Part shown: positions 44,331-52,874 of the stretch, one piece after another
Layout: every line of letters starts with the position of its first letter
Numbering within the stretch: position 1 is the first letter of the stretch
Assembly: GCF_003437535.1 (NCBI RefSeq)
Contig: NZ_QSQT01000001.1
Location: forward strand, 1-64,000
DNA: 64,000 bases
Source of the DNA: Phocaeicola plebeius
GTDB lineage: Bacteria > Bacteroidota > Bacteroidia > Bacteroidales > Bacteroidaceae
Reading direction: 5' to 3'
Translations under genes and position numbers: made by a program
The notes under the pieces: generated by a model
Databases searched by the model: none
What the model was told of the DNA's origin: nothing
What the model saw: the letters and a program-made list of their open reading frames with translations, nothing else

Positions 44331-46481
44331 TTATTTCAGATAGTCTTTCAGGTCGCAGTTCTGGAGTGAACGGATACCTTCTACCACTGATTCTGCATTC
44401 AATACAGCACCTTCCTGCGTATTGTGTACAGAGTCGGCATAGTAAGCGGCAGTCTTTTCTTTTCCCATGGCCTCAAATTTCTTGGCAGTCAGGTCGTTCA
44501 AGTCGATAAAGCTTACACCTTCCTGTTCTGCCACTTCTTTTGACCATTTGCCGTAAGTCTTGTCACAACGGTTCATGCGGTTGTCAGTCCAGCGATTACC
44601 CGGAGTGTGTGACATTACGATGACTTTGGCGCCTTTAACTTTTGCCTGGCGGATATACATACGGATGTAGTGGCCGAAACTGTATACTTCTTCTGTGCTT
44701 CCGTCTTTTTCCATGACTACTTTTTTAGAGTCATCTCCAGTACCAGGCAGAGAAGCGCGTGCACGTCCGGTATTCATCGGGCCACCGTCATTGTGTCCGA
44801 AATCAATCAATACATAATCACCCGGTTTGATGGCAGGAAGTACACGGTTCCAAAGACCTTCCGTGAAATAAGTACGGCTGCTTCTTCCTCCTAATGCACA
44901 GTTTTCAATGCTGATGCGAGTAGTGTCAAAATAGTTTTGTAGGTAGCTTCCCCATCCCCATTTGTTATCTTCTCCGTTGCCGGCTCCACATTTTACGGTA
45001 GAGTCTCCAATCAGGAAAGCGACAGGACTCTTTTCGTTGATACGGCTTACTCCTGCTACAAATTCACGTGGATTTCCCGGCTCAGAATAGAAGAAGATAG
45101 GTTCTTTCGTCTGCTGTTCTGTAGGATAGAAATGTACGGCGCTGTCGTTCATACGTGGATGCTGGTGCTTCAGTAAATTGAGCATTTCGGCTCCGGCCCA
45201 GATGACAGGACCATATCCATGGGCTGCATATACATTTACCGGGCGGTAGTAATAGAATGCCGGATCATATCCCATACCGGTTCCTACACAGGTCATTTCT
45301 ACCTGTCCTTGGGCATTGATAGCAGAAGATACGGCATGCCATCCCAGTTGCACTACCGGACCGTATGCCATGGCGTCAATCCATCCTTTATTGATGGCAT
45401 GTGCCATACAGTATACGTAGAGGGCGGTAGCAGAAGATTCCAGGTAAGAATCATTGCGGTCGAGTAACTGGTGCCAGAAACCGTCTTTGCTTTGACAGGC
45501 AGCCAGTCCGCGAACGTGTGCCTGCAACAGGTTGATAATCTTATCGCGTCCGGGATAGTTGGCCGGAAGTACATCCAGCACTTCACACATGGTAAGAATA
45601 GCCCATCCGTTGGCACGTCCCCAATGGAAAGCCGGATGATCTTTCATACCTTCTACCCATCCATGACGGAACAAGCCTTTTTCCGGCACGAACATGCGCT
45701 CTGCAAACTGCAGTACTTGGCGTACGGCTTCCTGATAATATTTGTCATTGTGGTCGGATGCATAGCGTCCCATCAAAGCAACAGAGGGGATGCCCATGAA
45801 CATGTCGTCCAGCCACAATGTGTTGTGGTAAGGACGGTTACGGGCAAATGTGCCGTCGGCCAGACGATGCTCTTTGTACATGATGAAATGGAAGTAATTG
45901 TCAATCATGTCCTGCAATTTCAGGCTTTTGTCTTTCATCTGTGCTTTCATCATTGCCGCACATACGGCTCCTGCATCATCCAAGGCGTGAGGAGTCAGAA
46001 TCTGAAGCATCTGTGCATCGGTTGTACCGTATTTTTCATATACTTTCTTAAAGTAAGGAGCTACTTCCGATAAGAATTTGAAACGGTCGTATACATATTT
46101 TTTGTAGGCTTCGTCACCCGTAGCTTCTGCGGCAGCCAGCATGGCCGAATAAGTAACCCCCCATTCATAACTGGCCAGACGGAAAGTTCCTCTTTCCAAT
46201 TGTGCATTGGTATCCATGTTCGCATAGTCGGTAATGACTTTTCCGTTGCGTTTGTCAACCACTCTGGTCGGTGTGTTACTTTCCAGGTATCTCAAGACAC
46301 GGTCCATGTCTTTTTTGATGTCTTCTGCTGATACAATACCATATCCTACCTGATAATCAGGCTGCAAAAGATGAAGTGGAGTATTGGAGTCATTGATGAC
46401 TTCCTTTTTCTTTTGTGCATGGGCACTAAGACCGGCAGAAAGAGCCGCCAGCAGTGCGAAGTTTAAGACGAGTTTATTCAT
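44331..46481 (-). CDS. GH105/CE12 fusion, rhamnogalacturonan processing
   Basis: 716 aa with signal peptide (ALLAALSAGLSAHA). Residues 60-455 are GH105: DDMFMGIPSVALMGRYA, HWGRANGWAILTMCEVLDVL and the start of LDRNDSYLESSATALYVYCM are hallmarks of unsaturated galacturonyl hydrolases. Residues 480-715 are a SGNH esterase of CE12 type with GDSTVKCG, GHNDGG and DSVHNT (Ser-His block). GH105 removes the 4,5-unsaturated uronate left by lyases. CE12 removes acetyl groups. It is the last gene of the minus-strand PUL operon. Fusion of the two activities in one chain is known in Bacteroides. Confidence 0.93.
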   Translation of the reverse strand: MNKLVLNFALLAALSAGLSAHAQKKKEVINDSNTPLHLLQPDYQVGYGIVSAEDIKKDMDRVLRYLESNTPTRVVDKRNGKVITDYANMDTNAQLERGTFRLASYEWGVTYSAMLAAAEATGDEAYKKYVYDRFKFLSEVAPYFKKVYEKYGTTDAQMLQILTPHALDDAGAVCAAMMKAQMKDKSLKLQDMIDNYFHFIMYKEHRLADGTFARNRPYHNTLWLDDMFMGIPSVALMGRYASDHNDKYYQEAVRQVLQFAERMFVPEKGLFRHGWVEGMKDHPAFHWGRANGWAILTMCEVLDVLPANYPGRDKIINLLQAHVRGLAACQSKDGFWHQLLDRNDSYLESSATALYVYCMAHAINKGWIDAMAYGPVVQLGWHAVSSAINAQGQVEMTCVGTGMGYDPAFYYYRPVNVYAAHGYGPVIWAGAEMLNLLKHQHPRMNDSAVHFYPTEQQTKEPIFFYSEPGNPREFVAGVSRINEKSPVAFLIGDSTVKCGAGNGEDNKWGWGSYLQNYFDTTRISIENCALGGRSSRTYFTEGLWNRVLPAIKPGDYVLIDFGHNDGGPMNTGRARASLPGTGDDSKKVVMEKDGSTEEVYSFGHYIRMYIRQAKVKGAKVIVMSHTPGNRWTDNRMNRCDKTYGKWSKEVAEQEGVSFIDLNDLTAKKFEAMGKEKTAAYYADSVHNTQEGAVLNAESVVEGIRSLQNCDLKDYLK

Positions 46482-46511
46482 ATAACTAATTTTAAATGTA
46501 AGCGTAATGGG

Positions 46512-48449
46512 TTATTTGAATGTATATCCTCTGAAAGTGCCTTTCAGTTCCGGCCCGATATAGAAACCAGGCTGGGTGGGTTGGTTGTAAGCCACGTTCT
46601 GTGTAGCAATGCTGATTCTATATACAGGGTCTTCCAGGAAAGTATGGAAGCGGTATTCGGTAGGAATTGTAGTTACATACAAGCGGAGAGACTTATTGTC
46701 GTCCGTACGAACCAGCACTTCTTCTCTCCAATCACCGATAAGATCGCCCTGAAGTGAAGGGTTAGATTTCGTGCCGTTGTTAAATGCGCATCCTTCTAAT
46801 GTGAAGATAGTGTCGCAGCGTTTGTTTTTCCAGTCGTATTTGCTTACTTTTCCTTTGTCAAGCAGTTCACGAAGCAGGTCGCCATCCCACCATACTGCCA
46901 TGTTGTAAGACAATCCGGGAACTTTTTCTGCCACCACTTCTCCTTTGATGTTACGAATACCTCCTGAGGCTAGTGACCACATTTCTACACCGGGACTTGT
47001 CGGGTCAATTTCGGCAGCCATACAACGTCCTACATCGGTCTTGTCGGGATATTGAAGTAATACTTTTCCGGTTTTTGCATCGCGGAATGAAGAACCGTCT
47101 TTCCGGTTTTCATGGCAGGCCCATACTTGCAGACTGGCTGAAGCCGGATCAAATTGTGTGAGATGCATGGCGTCTCCGTGTCCCATTCCTGTGGAATAAA
47201 GTCCTTTCCCGTCGTGGTCGAATGTGCAGGAACCATATACGATTTCATCGCATCCGTCCTGATCGACGTCTCCTACACGGAGGTTATGGTTGCCTTGTCC
47301 GGCATATTTCTCACATCCCGGGTTGTTGCTATCGAATACCCAGCGATTTTTCAGTTCTTTTCCGTTCCAGTCGAATGCAGCCAGCACGGTACGTGTATAA
47401 TATCCACGGCACATGACTACGCTAGGATGAACTCCGTCCAGGTAAGCAACGCATGCCAGAAAACGGTCACTACGGTTGGCACGCTCGTCTCCCCAGCCTT
47501 TCAAATCGCCACGTAATGGAATATAGTCAATGGTTTGCATGGCCTCGCCTGTCAGTCCATTGAAGACAGTCAGGTATTCATTTCCTGTCAATATACGTCC
47601 CTGGTTGCGAAGAGGATCGGTAGGCTTTCCTTTGCTTCGTGGGTCGTTCGGAGAGAAATCTCCTCCTTTGGGCTGGTTCGGATCTCCCGGTTCGCGATAA
47701 TCGGCTGTGGCATCTCCAATTACTTTTCCTTTTCCATCTATGGTACCGTCGGAAGTTTTCATTACAATTTCAGCCTTTCCGTCTCCATCCAGGTCATATA
47801 CCATGAATTGAGTGTAGTGAGCGCCGGCACGTATATTCTTTCCCATATCGATGCGCCATAGTTTTTCTCCGGTCAGGCGGTAGCAGTCGAAGTATACGTT
47901 TCCTGTGTAGCCATCGTGTGCATTGTCGTGTGCGTTTGATGGGTCCCATTTCAGGATAATTTCATAATTTCCATCTCCATCTACATCACCGATGGAAGCA
48001 TCGTTGGGGCTGTAGCTGTATTTTTCTCCAGCAGGTGTGACACCGTCTGCAGGTCTGTCCAGTGGAATGTCAATGTATCCTGAAGGAGCATTTCCCGGAA
48101 GGGTATAGCTCCCTTCATTTGAAGTTTCTTTTCCATTGACCACAGGTTTTACCGTATAGACCACTTTCTGGTTTCCTGAATAATTGTCTGTATAAAAAGT
48201 TCCTGTTCCAGCTGGAACTTGTGCAATCTTTTTTCCGTTCCGGTAAACATTGAATGCGGTTTCCATCGGGTCGGAAGAAAAATATCTCCATGAAACGGCT
48301 ACTTTTTGTGCGTTCTCTCTGACGGCGACAACTCCTCTTCCGAGTTTTTCTCGCTGTAGTTTACTGAAATCATAATTCGTTTGTGCGGAGCTGAGTACTC
48401 CTAGGCTGCAGGCAGCTAATGCCATGAGCCATTTCCTTTGTGTCTTCAT
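46512..48449 (-). CDS. PL11 rhamnogalacturonan lyase
   Basis: 645 aa with signal peptide ending at SSA. After an N-terminal beta-sandwich (VSWRYFSSDPMETAFNVYRN) comes an eight-bladed propeller with calcium-binding DVDGDGNYEI, DLDGDGKAEI and DVDQDGCDEI motifs and NLR-, GQGNHN-rich loops, as in family PL11. It cleaves the rhamnosyl-galacturonic acid backbone of RG-I by beta-elimination. Whether endo or exo cannot be told. It sits 16 bp after GH28, in the same operon, 30 bp before GH105/CE12. Confidence 0.95.
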   Translation of the reverse strand: MKTQRKWLMALAACSLGVLSSAQTNYDFSKLQREKLGRGVVAVRENAQKVAVSWRYFSSDPMETAFNVYRNGKKIAQVPAGTGTFYTDNYSGNQKVVYTVKPVVNGKETSNEGSYTLPGNAPSGYIDIPLDRPADGVTPAGEKYSYSPNDASIGDVDGDGNYEIILKWDPSNAHDNAHDGYTGNVYFDCYRLTGEKLWRIDMGKNIRAGAHYTQFMVYDLDGDGKAEIVMKTSDGTIDGKGKVIGDATADYREPGDPNQPKGGDFSPNDPRSKGKPTDPLRNQGRILTGNEYLTVFNGLTGEAMQTIDYIPLRGDLKGWGDERANRSDRFLACVAYLDGVHPSVVMCRGYYTRTVLAAFDWNGKELKNRWVFDSNNPGCEKYAGQGNHNLRVGDVDQDGCDEIVYGSCTFDHDGKGLYSTGMGHGDAMHLTQFDPASASLQVWACHENRKDGSSFRDAKTGKVLLQYPDKTDVGRCMAAEIDPTSPGVEMWSLASGGIRNIKGEVVAEKVPGLSYNMAVWWDGDLLRELLDKGKVSKYDWKNKRCDTIFTLEGCAFNNGTKSNPSLQGDLIGDWREEVLVRTDDNKSLRLYVTTIPTEYRFHTFLEDPVYRISIATQNVAYNQPTQPGFYIGPELKGTFRGYTFK

Positions 48450-48465
48450 TTTATGTGATATTTGA

Positions 48466-49905
48466 TTATTGATTTATTGTGATTGAAACATCTTCTCCAT
48501 TCTCCCGAATATCTGTAAAGCGAATGTTTTCTACATCTTTGGTTACGAATAAAGGACGTCCATCCGGTTTCTCATAATAGAAATTGATATGATGAAACGA
48601 AATATTCTTAGCATGTGAAATGTAGAATCCTTTTGCTGGGATAGTACCGAACATCCATGGTTCAGGATATACCTTTTCTTGTTCTGGAAGCTCTCTTTTT
48701 CCATCCTCTTTTGTATATCCTCCTTTATAATACAAGTGAATATGGTCGAAGGTAACATCTTCTATAATCCCATTAGGGATACCGCTGATAATGGAAGAAT
48801 AACGGGAATCTACATCGTATGCATTAATGTGACTGATACGGATGCGCTTCATACTTCCGGCTGGAGTTCCTTCGGGGCTTCGCATACGGGCCCCCAGACG
48901 GAGAAAGATGCTGGCATTGACAATGTGTCGCATGGTGATATGGCTGATTTCGATGTCTTCCAGATGTCCTCCGTCTACTGTTTCCAAAGCCAGTCCCCTG
49001 CAATGTTCGAAAATGCAGTTGGTTACGGTGATATTCTTAAATCCTCCACTAGATTCTGTACCCAGTTTGATACGTCCTGTACGGTAGCCATGGTCCGGTG
49101 CCTGAGGCTCATCCAGTTCCCAAGTACCGCAGAGCATACTTCCACGGTCGTATCCGCTGACAAAGCAGTCAGAAATCGTTACATTTTCCGTATCTTTAAA
49201 GTATCCTAATGCATAAGATGATTTTAGTACAATAGCATCATCCCATGGAGTGTTGACACTGCATCGGCTGATACGTACATTTTTGCAACAGTCTATGTCA
49301 AATCCGTCACGGTTGGTATCTACTTTCAGATTGTTGAGGGTCAAGTTGTCTACTCCAGTAGCCAGTAGAGTGAAGTGACCGCAGCGGAACATGGACAGAT
49401 CTTTCAGTGTAACATTCTTGCATTCTTTCAGACTGATGGCTTTATTGCCTACTCCGTCGCGTCGGCTTTCTTCGCGTGTCAATCCTTTTCCGTCAATATT
49501 TCCTGGACCACTGATTGTAATATCTTGCAGGTTAATTCCCCAGATAAGGGAATTTTTCCAGTGGCTGTGTCCGAAATCCTGGAAGCTGTTATGAGGATTA
49601 GGCTCTGCCTTGTCATATCCCTTTTCGGCTGTAGGGAAAGCGGCCACAACTGTAGCGCCTTGTTCCAGATACAGATGAATCTGGTTGGCAAGCCGGATAG
49701 AATAACAGGCATACTCTCCAGCGGGAATATATATTGTTCCACCTCCTTCGCGGGCAGCTTGCACGATAGCCTGGTTGATAGCCTCAGAATCAATGTGCTG
49801 TCCGTCGCCTACGGCTCCAAAATCTTTTACGTTATATATTTTTGCTTGCAGTATGTTTGTACAGAGGAACAAAATCCACAGGCAGATGATGATTGTCTTA
49901 TTCAT
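48466..49905 (-). CDS. GH28 polygalacturonase-type hydrolase
   Basis: 479 aa with signal peptide (IIICLWILFLCTNILQA). Right-handed parallel beta-helix of family GH28. YNVKDFGAVGDG starts the domain. Catalytic regions: TNRDGFDID near residue 197, PWDDAIVLKS near 219 (two aspartates) and GRIKLGTESSGG near 275 with the R-x-K pair. Acting on RG-I this would be a rhamnogalacturonan galacturonohydrolase or a related exo-enzyme. It overlaps the upstream DUF4450-like gene by 4 bp. Confidence 0.93.
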   Translation of the reverse strand: MNKTIIICLWILFLCTNILQAKIYNVKDFGAVGDGQHIDSEAINQAIVQAAREGGGTIYIPAGEYACYSIRLANQIHLYLEQGATVVAAFPTAEKGYDKAEPNPHNSFQDFGHSHWKNSLIWGINLQDITISGPGNIDGKGLTREESRRDGVGNKAISLKECKNVTLKDLSMFRCGHFTLLATGVDNLTLNNLKVDTNRDGFDIDCCKNVRISRCSVNTPWDDAIVLKSSYALGYFKDTENVTISDCFVSGYDRGSMLCGTWELDEPQAPDHGYRTGRIKLGTESSGGFKNITVTNCIFEHCRGLALETVDGGHLEDIEISHITMRHIVNASIFLRLGARMRSPEGTPAGSMKRIRISHINAYDVDSRYSSIISGIPNGIIEDVTFDHIHLYYKGGYTKEDGKRELPEQEKVYPEPWMFGTIPAKGFYISHAKNISFHHINFYYEKPDGRPLFVTKDVENIRFTDIRENGEDVSITINQ

Positions 49906-50525
49906 GGTTGCTGTTTTTCTTGGTAAAACAATTCAGGTAACATGTAGTCAGTATAGTCAGCCTTTGCATTTTGCTTGTATGCGCAGAAGTACACCTTCTC
50001 TCCTTTACGAATCAGGCAGGTTGCTGCTAATACGGGTGCATCCGTTTTTTTCCCGGATGTGAAAAGTGTCAGCGGAGTATCTTGTTTATGTCCGTCAGAT
50101 AAACGAATGGAAGAAGCTGAAGGAACTATGAGATTGGTCACTTTTAATTGCATGACTTTCCCGTGGTAGATTGTAACCTGTGTACCTTCTATATTGAAAA
50201 CGTTGTCTTTGCAATATTGAGGTTGAATACCTGATTCGGGAGCGATTGCGTCGCATCCTCCGAAAGCCCATCCCAACGTAATATCTTCTCTCTTATTTTC
50301 GATTTCCAGAATGAATCCTTTTGTATCACTGAGTGGATGGCAATCGATATGCAGCTGTGTCTGTTTCTCATCCAGCCATCGGCTTGAGTCGTTTTCAATA
50401 ATGCCTAATCGGAGTGTGCCTACTCCATCGGGCATAGAGAAAGAAAGTACTTTATTTTGTGCAGAAATACCTTCTAAAATGCCCCATAAAAAAAATCCAG
50501 TCACAAATGATTTCAGTGAATTCAT
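49902..50525 (-). CDS. Truncated DUF4450-like secreted protein
   Basis: 207 aa with signal peptide ending at ISA (MNSLKSFVTGFFLWGILEG). The mature part has GTLRLGIIENDSSRWLDEKQ, LSDTKGFILEIENK and TLGWAFGG, then DNVFNIEGTQVTIYHGK, which I recognise as the N-terminal beta-sandwich pattern of DUF4450 proteins of Bacteroides PULs. Those are about 1000 aa. Here both the first sheet and the entire helical catalytic part are missing. The signal peptide and operon overlap with GH28 are intact, so it may be a functional minimal domain rather than debris. Confidence 0.6.
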   Translation of the reverse strand: MNSLKSFVTGFFLWGILEGISAQNKVLSFSMPDGVGTLRLGIIENDSSRWLDEKQTQLHIDCHPLSDTKGFILEIENKREDITLGWAFGGCDAIAPESGIQPQYCKDNVFNIEGTQVTIYHGKVMQLKVTNLIVPSASSIRLSDGHKQDTPLTLFTSGKKTDAPVLAATCLIRKGEKVYFCAYKQNAKADYTDYMLPELFYQEKQQP

Positions 50526-50715
50526 AGTTCTTGATAAAATGTTGTCCTTGTTTCAGCAAAGTTACGCATCTTGAATTGAAAGGAGCATGGATTATTATAC
50601 ATGTTCCTCGATTATCATACACTTTCCTGAAAAAAATGAACTATCATACAAGTTGATTGCGATTTCCTTCTACCTTTGCAAGGGTAATACATTTCAAAAC
50701 TAATACTTGAATACA
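50526..50715. promoter_or_regulatory. Divergent PUL control region (GH42 / DUF4450-like operon)
   Basis: The minus operon has -7 box TAACTTTG (50557-50564). GH42 has -7 box TACCTTTG (50671-50678). Neither has a good TTG, as expected for activator-dependent promoters. A 20-bp direct repeat is centred here: ATTATTATACATGTTCCT (50591) and ATTATCATACACTTTCCT (50611), with a third ATCATACA at 50643. The first carries the CATGTA/TACATG core found upstream of other PUL genes. Confidence 0.6.
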
Positions 50716-52788
50716 ATGAAAAAACGTTTGCTTGCAATGGTATGCGGCTGTCTGTTCTGTGGGGGGATTTTTGCCCAGCATACCTGGTTTAATGACAAAG
50801 ACTTGACATTGACAGGAGCTTATTATTATCCGGAGCACTGGGAGGAAAGTCAATGGGAACGCGATTTAAAACAAATGCATGAACTAGGATTTGAATTTAC
50901 CCATTTTGCAGAGTTTGCCTGGGCACAGCTGGAGCCTCAGGAAGGAGTGTATGATTTTTCTTGGCTGGACCGGGCGGTTGCGTTGGCGGCCAAATATGAT
51001 TTGAAGGTCGTGATGTGTACTTCCACCGCTACTCCTCCTGTGTGGTTAAGCCGTAAATATCCGGAGATTTTGCTGAAGTCTGAAGATGGCACTGTGCAAG
51101 ATCACGGGGCACGTCAGCATGCTTCTTTTGCGTCTCCTGTTTACCGGAAATTGGCCTATCGTATGATTGAAGAACTGGCCCGCCATTATGGAAATGACTC
51201 GCGTATCATTGGCTGGCAGCTGGATAATGAGCCTGCTGTACAATTTGACTATAATCAGGCAGCAGAAGAAGCTTTCCGGGAATTCTTGAAAGAGAAATAT
51301 CATCACAATATTCAGGAACTAAACGCAGCCTGGGGAACAGCTTTCTGGAGTGAAGTCTATTCTCAGTTTGAGGAAATCACCTTGCCTAAAACTGCCCAAA
51401 TGTTTATGAATCATCATCAGATTCTGGATTATCGTCGGTTTGCAGCTAAGCAGACTAATGATTTTTTGAATGAGCAATGCAGATTAATCAAGAAATATGC
51501 CAAGAATCAGTGGGTGACTACCAATTATATTCCAGATTATGACAAAGGACATATTGGAGGTAGCAAGGACCTGGATTTTGTCAGCTATACCCGTTATATG
51601 GTATATGGTGACAATGAAGGTATCGGTCGTAGAGGGTATCGTGTGGGAAATCCTTTACGTATTGCCATGGCAAATGACTTTTTCCGTCCGGTAAATGGTA
51701 CTTACGGGGTAATGGAGTTGCAGCCGGGACAGGTAAACTGGGGAAGTATCAATCCTCAACCCTTGCCGGGTGCTGTCCGTTTGTGGCTATGGAGTGTATT
51801 TGCCGGAGGTTCTGATTTTATCTGTACGTATCGCTATCGTCAGCCTTTGTATGGAACTGAGCAGTATCATTATGGTATTGTGGGTACAGATGGTGTGACA
51901 GTGACACCTGGTGGACGAGAGTATGAACAGTTCATGAAAGAAATCCGTTCTTTGAGAAAAGATTATCGTCCGAAGGAAGATAAACCGGAAACCTATCTGA
52001 AACGGAAGACTGCTATTTTGTGGAATCCGGAAAACTATTGGAGTATTGACCGTCAGAAACAGAATGCAACATGGAATACCTTTGCTCATGTAGATAAATA
52101 TTATCGTACACTTAAGTCGTATGCAGCTCCTGTAGATTTTATTTCTGAAGAGAAAGATTTCTCACAATATCCGGTGATGATAGTTCCGGCATATCAGTTG
52201 GCTGATAAAGAACTGGTAGCAAGGTGGAAAAAATATGTGGAAGAAGGAGGAAACTTGGTACTGACTTGCCGTACCGCACAGAAAGACCGTTTCGGACGTT
52301 TGCCAGAGGCTCCTTTTGGTTCAATGATTGATGAGTTGACTGGGAATCACATGGAGTTTTATGACTTGTTGTTGCCTCAAGATCCAGGACAAGTAAAGAT
52401 GGATGGAAAAGTCTATACCTGGAATACTTGGGGAGAGATTCTGCAACCCGGTGCTTCCAATGAGGTTTGGGCTACTTACACGAATGAGTTTTATGAAGGA
52501 AAACCTGCGGTTACTTTCCGTAAATTAGGAAAGGGGTCTGTGACTTATATCGGAGTAGACAGTTCAGACGGGGCTTTGGAGCGTCAGGTTTTGGATAAGT
52601 TGTATAGTCGTTTGCAAATCGAAGTAATGAATCTACCTTACGGCGTAACAATGGAATATCGTAACGGATTAGGTATAGTGCTAAACTATAGTGACCAGCC
52701 TTATCAGTTTGCACTTCCTCAAGGAGCAAAAGTGTTGATTGGTACTCCTAATATTGCTACAGCCGGTGTATTGGTCTTCAAGTTTTAG
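50716..52788 (+). CDS. GH42 beta-galactosidase
   Basis: 690 aa from the ATG (an in-frame TTG 9 bp upstream is not used). Signal peptide MKKRLLAMVCGCLFCGGIFA. GH42 TIM-barrel: GAYYYPEHWEESQWERDL (near 34-51), GWQLDNEPAVQF with the acid/base glutamate near 172, and VMELQPGQVNWG with the probable nucleophile glutamate. A beta-galactosidase trimerisation domain and a C-terminal small domain follow. It likely removes galactose from RG-I side chains in the periplasm. It is divergent from the minus PUL operon, and a strong terminator separates it from PL26. Confidence 0.95.
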   Translation: MKKRLLAMVCGCLFCGGIFAQHTWFNDKDLTLTGAYYYPEHWEESQWERDLKQMHELGFEFTHFAEFAWAQLEPQEGVYDFSWLDRAVALAAKYDLKVVMCTSTATPPVWLSRKYPEILLKSEDGTVQDHGARQHASFASPVYRKLAYRMIEELARHYGNDSRIIGWQLDNEPAVQFDYNQAAEEAFREFLKEKYHHNIQELNAAWGTAFWSEVYSQFEEITLPKTAQMFMNHHQILDYRRFAAKQTNDFLNEQCRLIKKYAKNQWVTTNYIPDYDKGHIGGSKDLDFVSYTRYMVYGDNEGIGRRGYRVGNPLRIAMANDFFRPVNGTYGVMELQPGQVNWGSINPQPLPGAVRLWLWSVFAGGSDFICTYRYRQPLYGTEQYHYGIVGTDGVTVTPGGREYEQFMKEIRSLRKDYRPKEDKPETYLKRKTAILWNPENYWSIDRQKQNATWNTFAHVDKYYRTLKSYAAPVDFISEEKDFSQYPVMIVPAYQLADKELVARWKKYVEEGGNLVLTCRTAQKDRFGRLPEAPFGSMIDELTGNHMEFYDLLLPQDPGQVKMDGKVYTWNTWGEILQPGASNEVWATYTNEFYEGKPAVTFRKLGKGSVTYIGVDSSDGALERQVLDKLYSRLQIEVMNLPYGVTMEYRNGLGIVLNYSDQPYQFALPQGAKVLIGTPNIATAGVLVFKF

Positions 52789-52806
52789 AAGAGAGAAAAT
52801 ATAGGA

Positions 52807-52858
52807 TGTAAAAAACGGCTTTAAATGATGTTCTCCTGTCATTTAAAGCCGTTTTTAT
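52807..52858. terminator. Bidirectional terminator, GH42/PL26
   Basis: AAAAACGGCTTTAAATGA and TCATTTAAAGCCGTTTTT form a perfect 18-bp stem with a 10-nt loop between convergent genes. Confidence 0.92.
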
Positions 52859-52874
52859 TATCTATTGATGTGGT

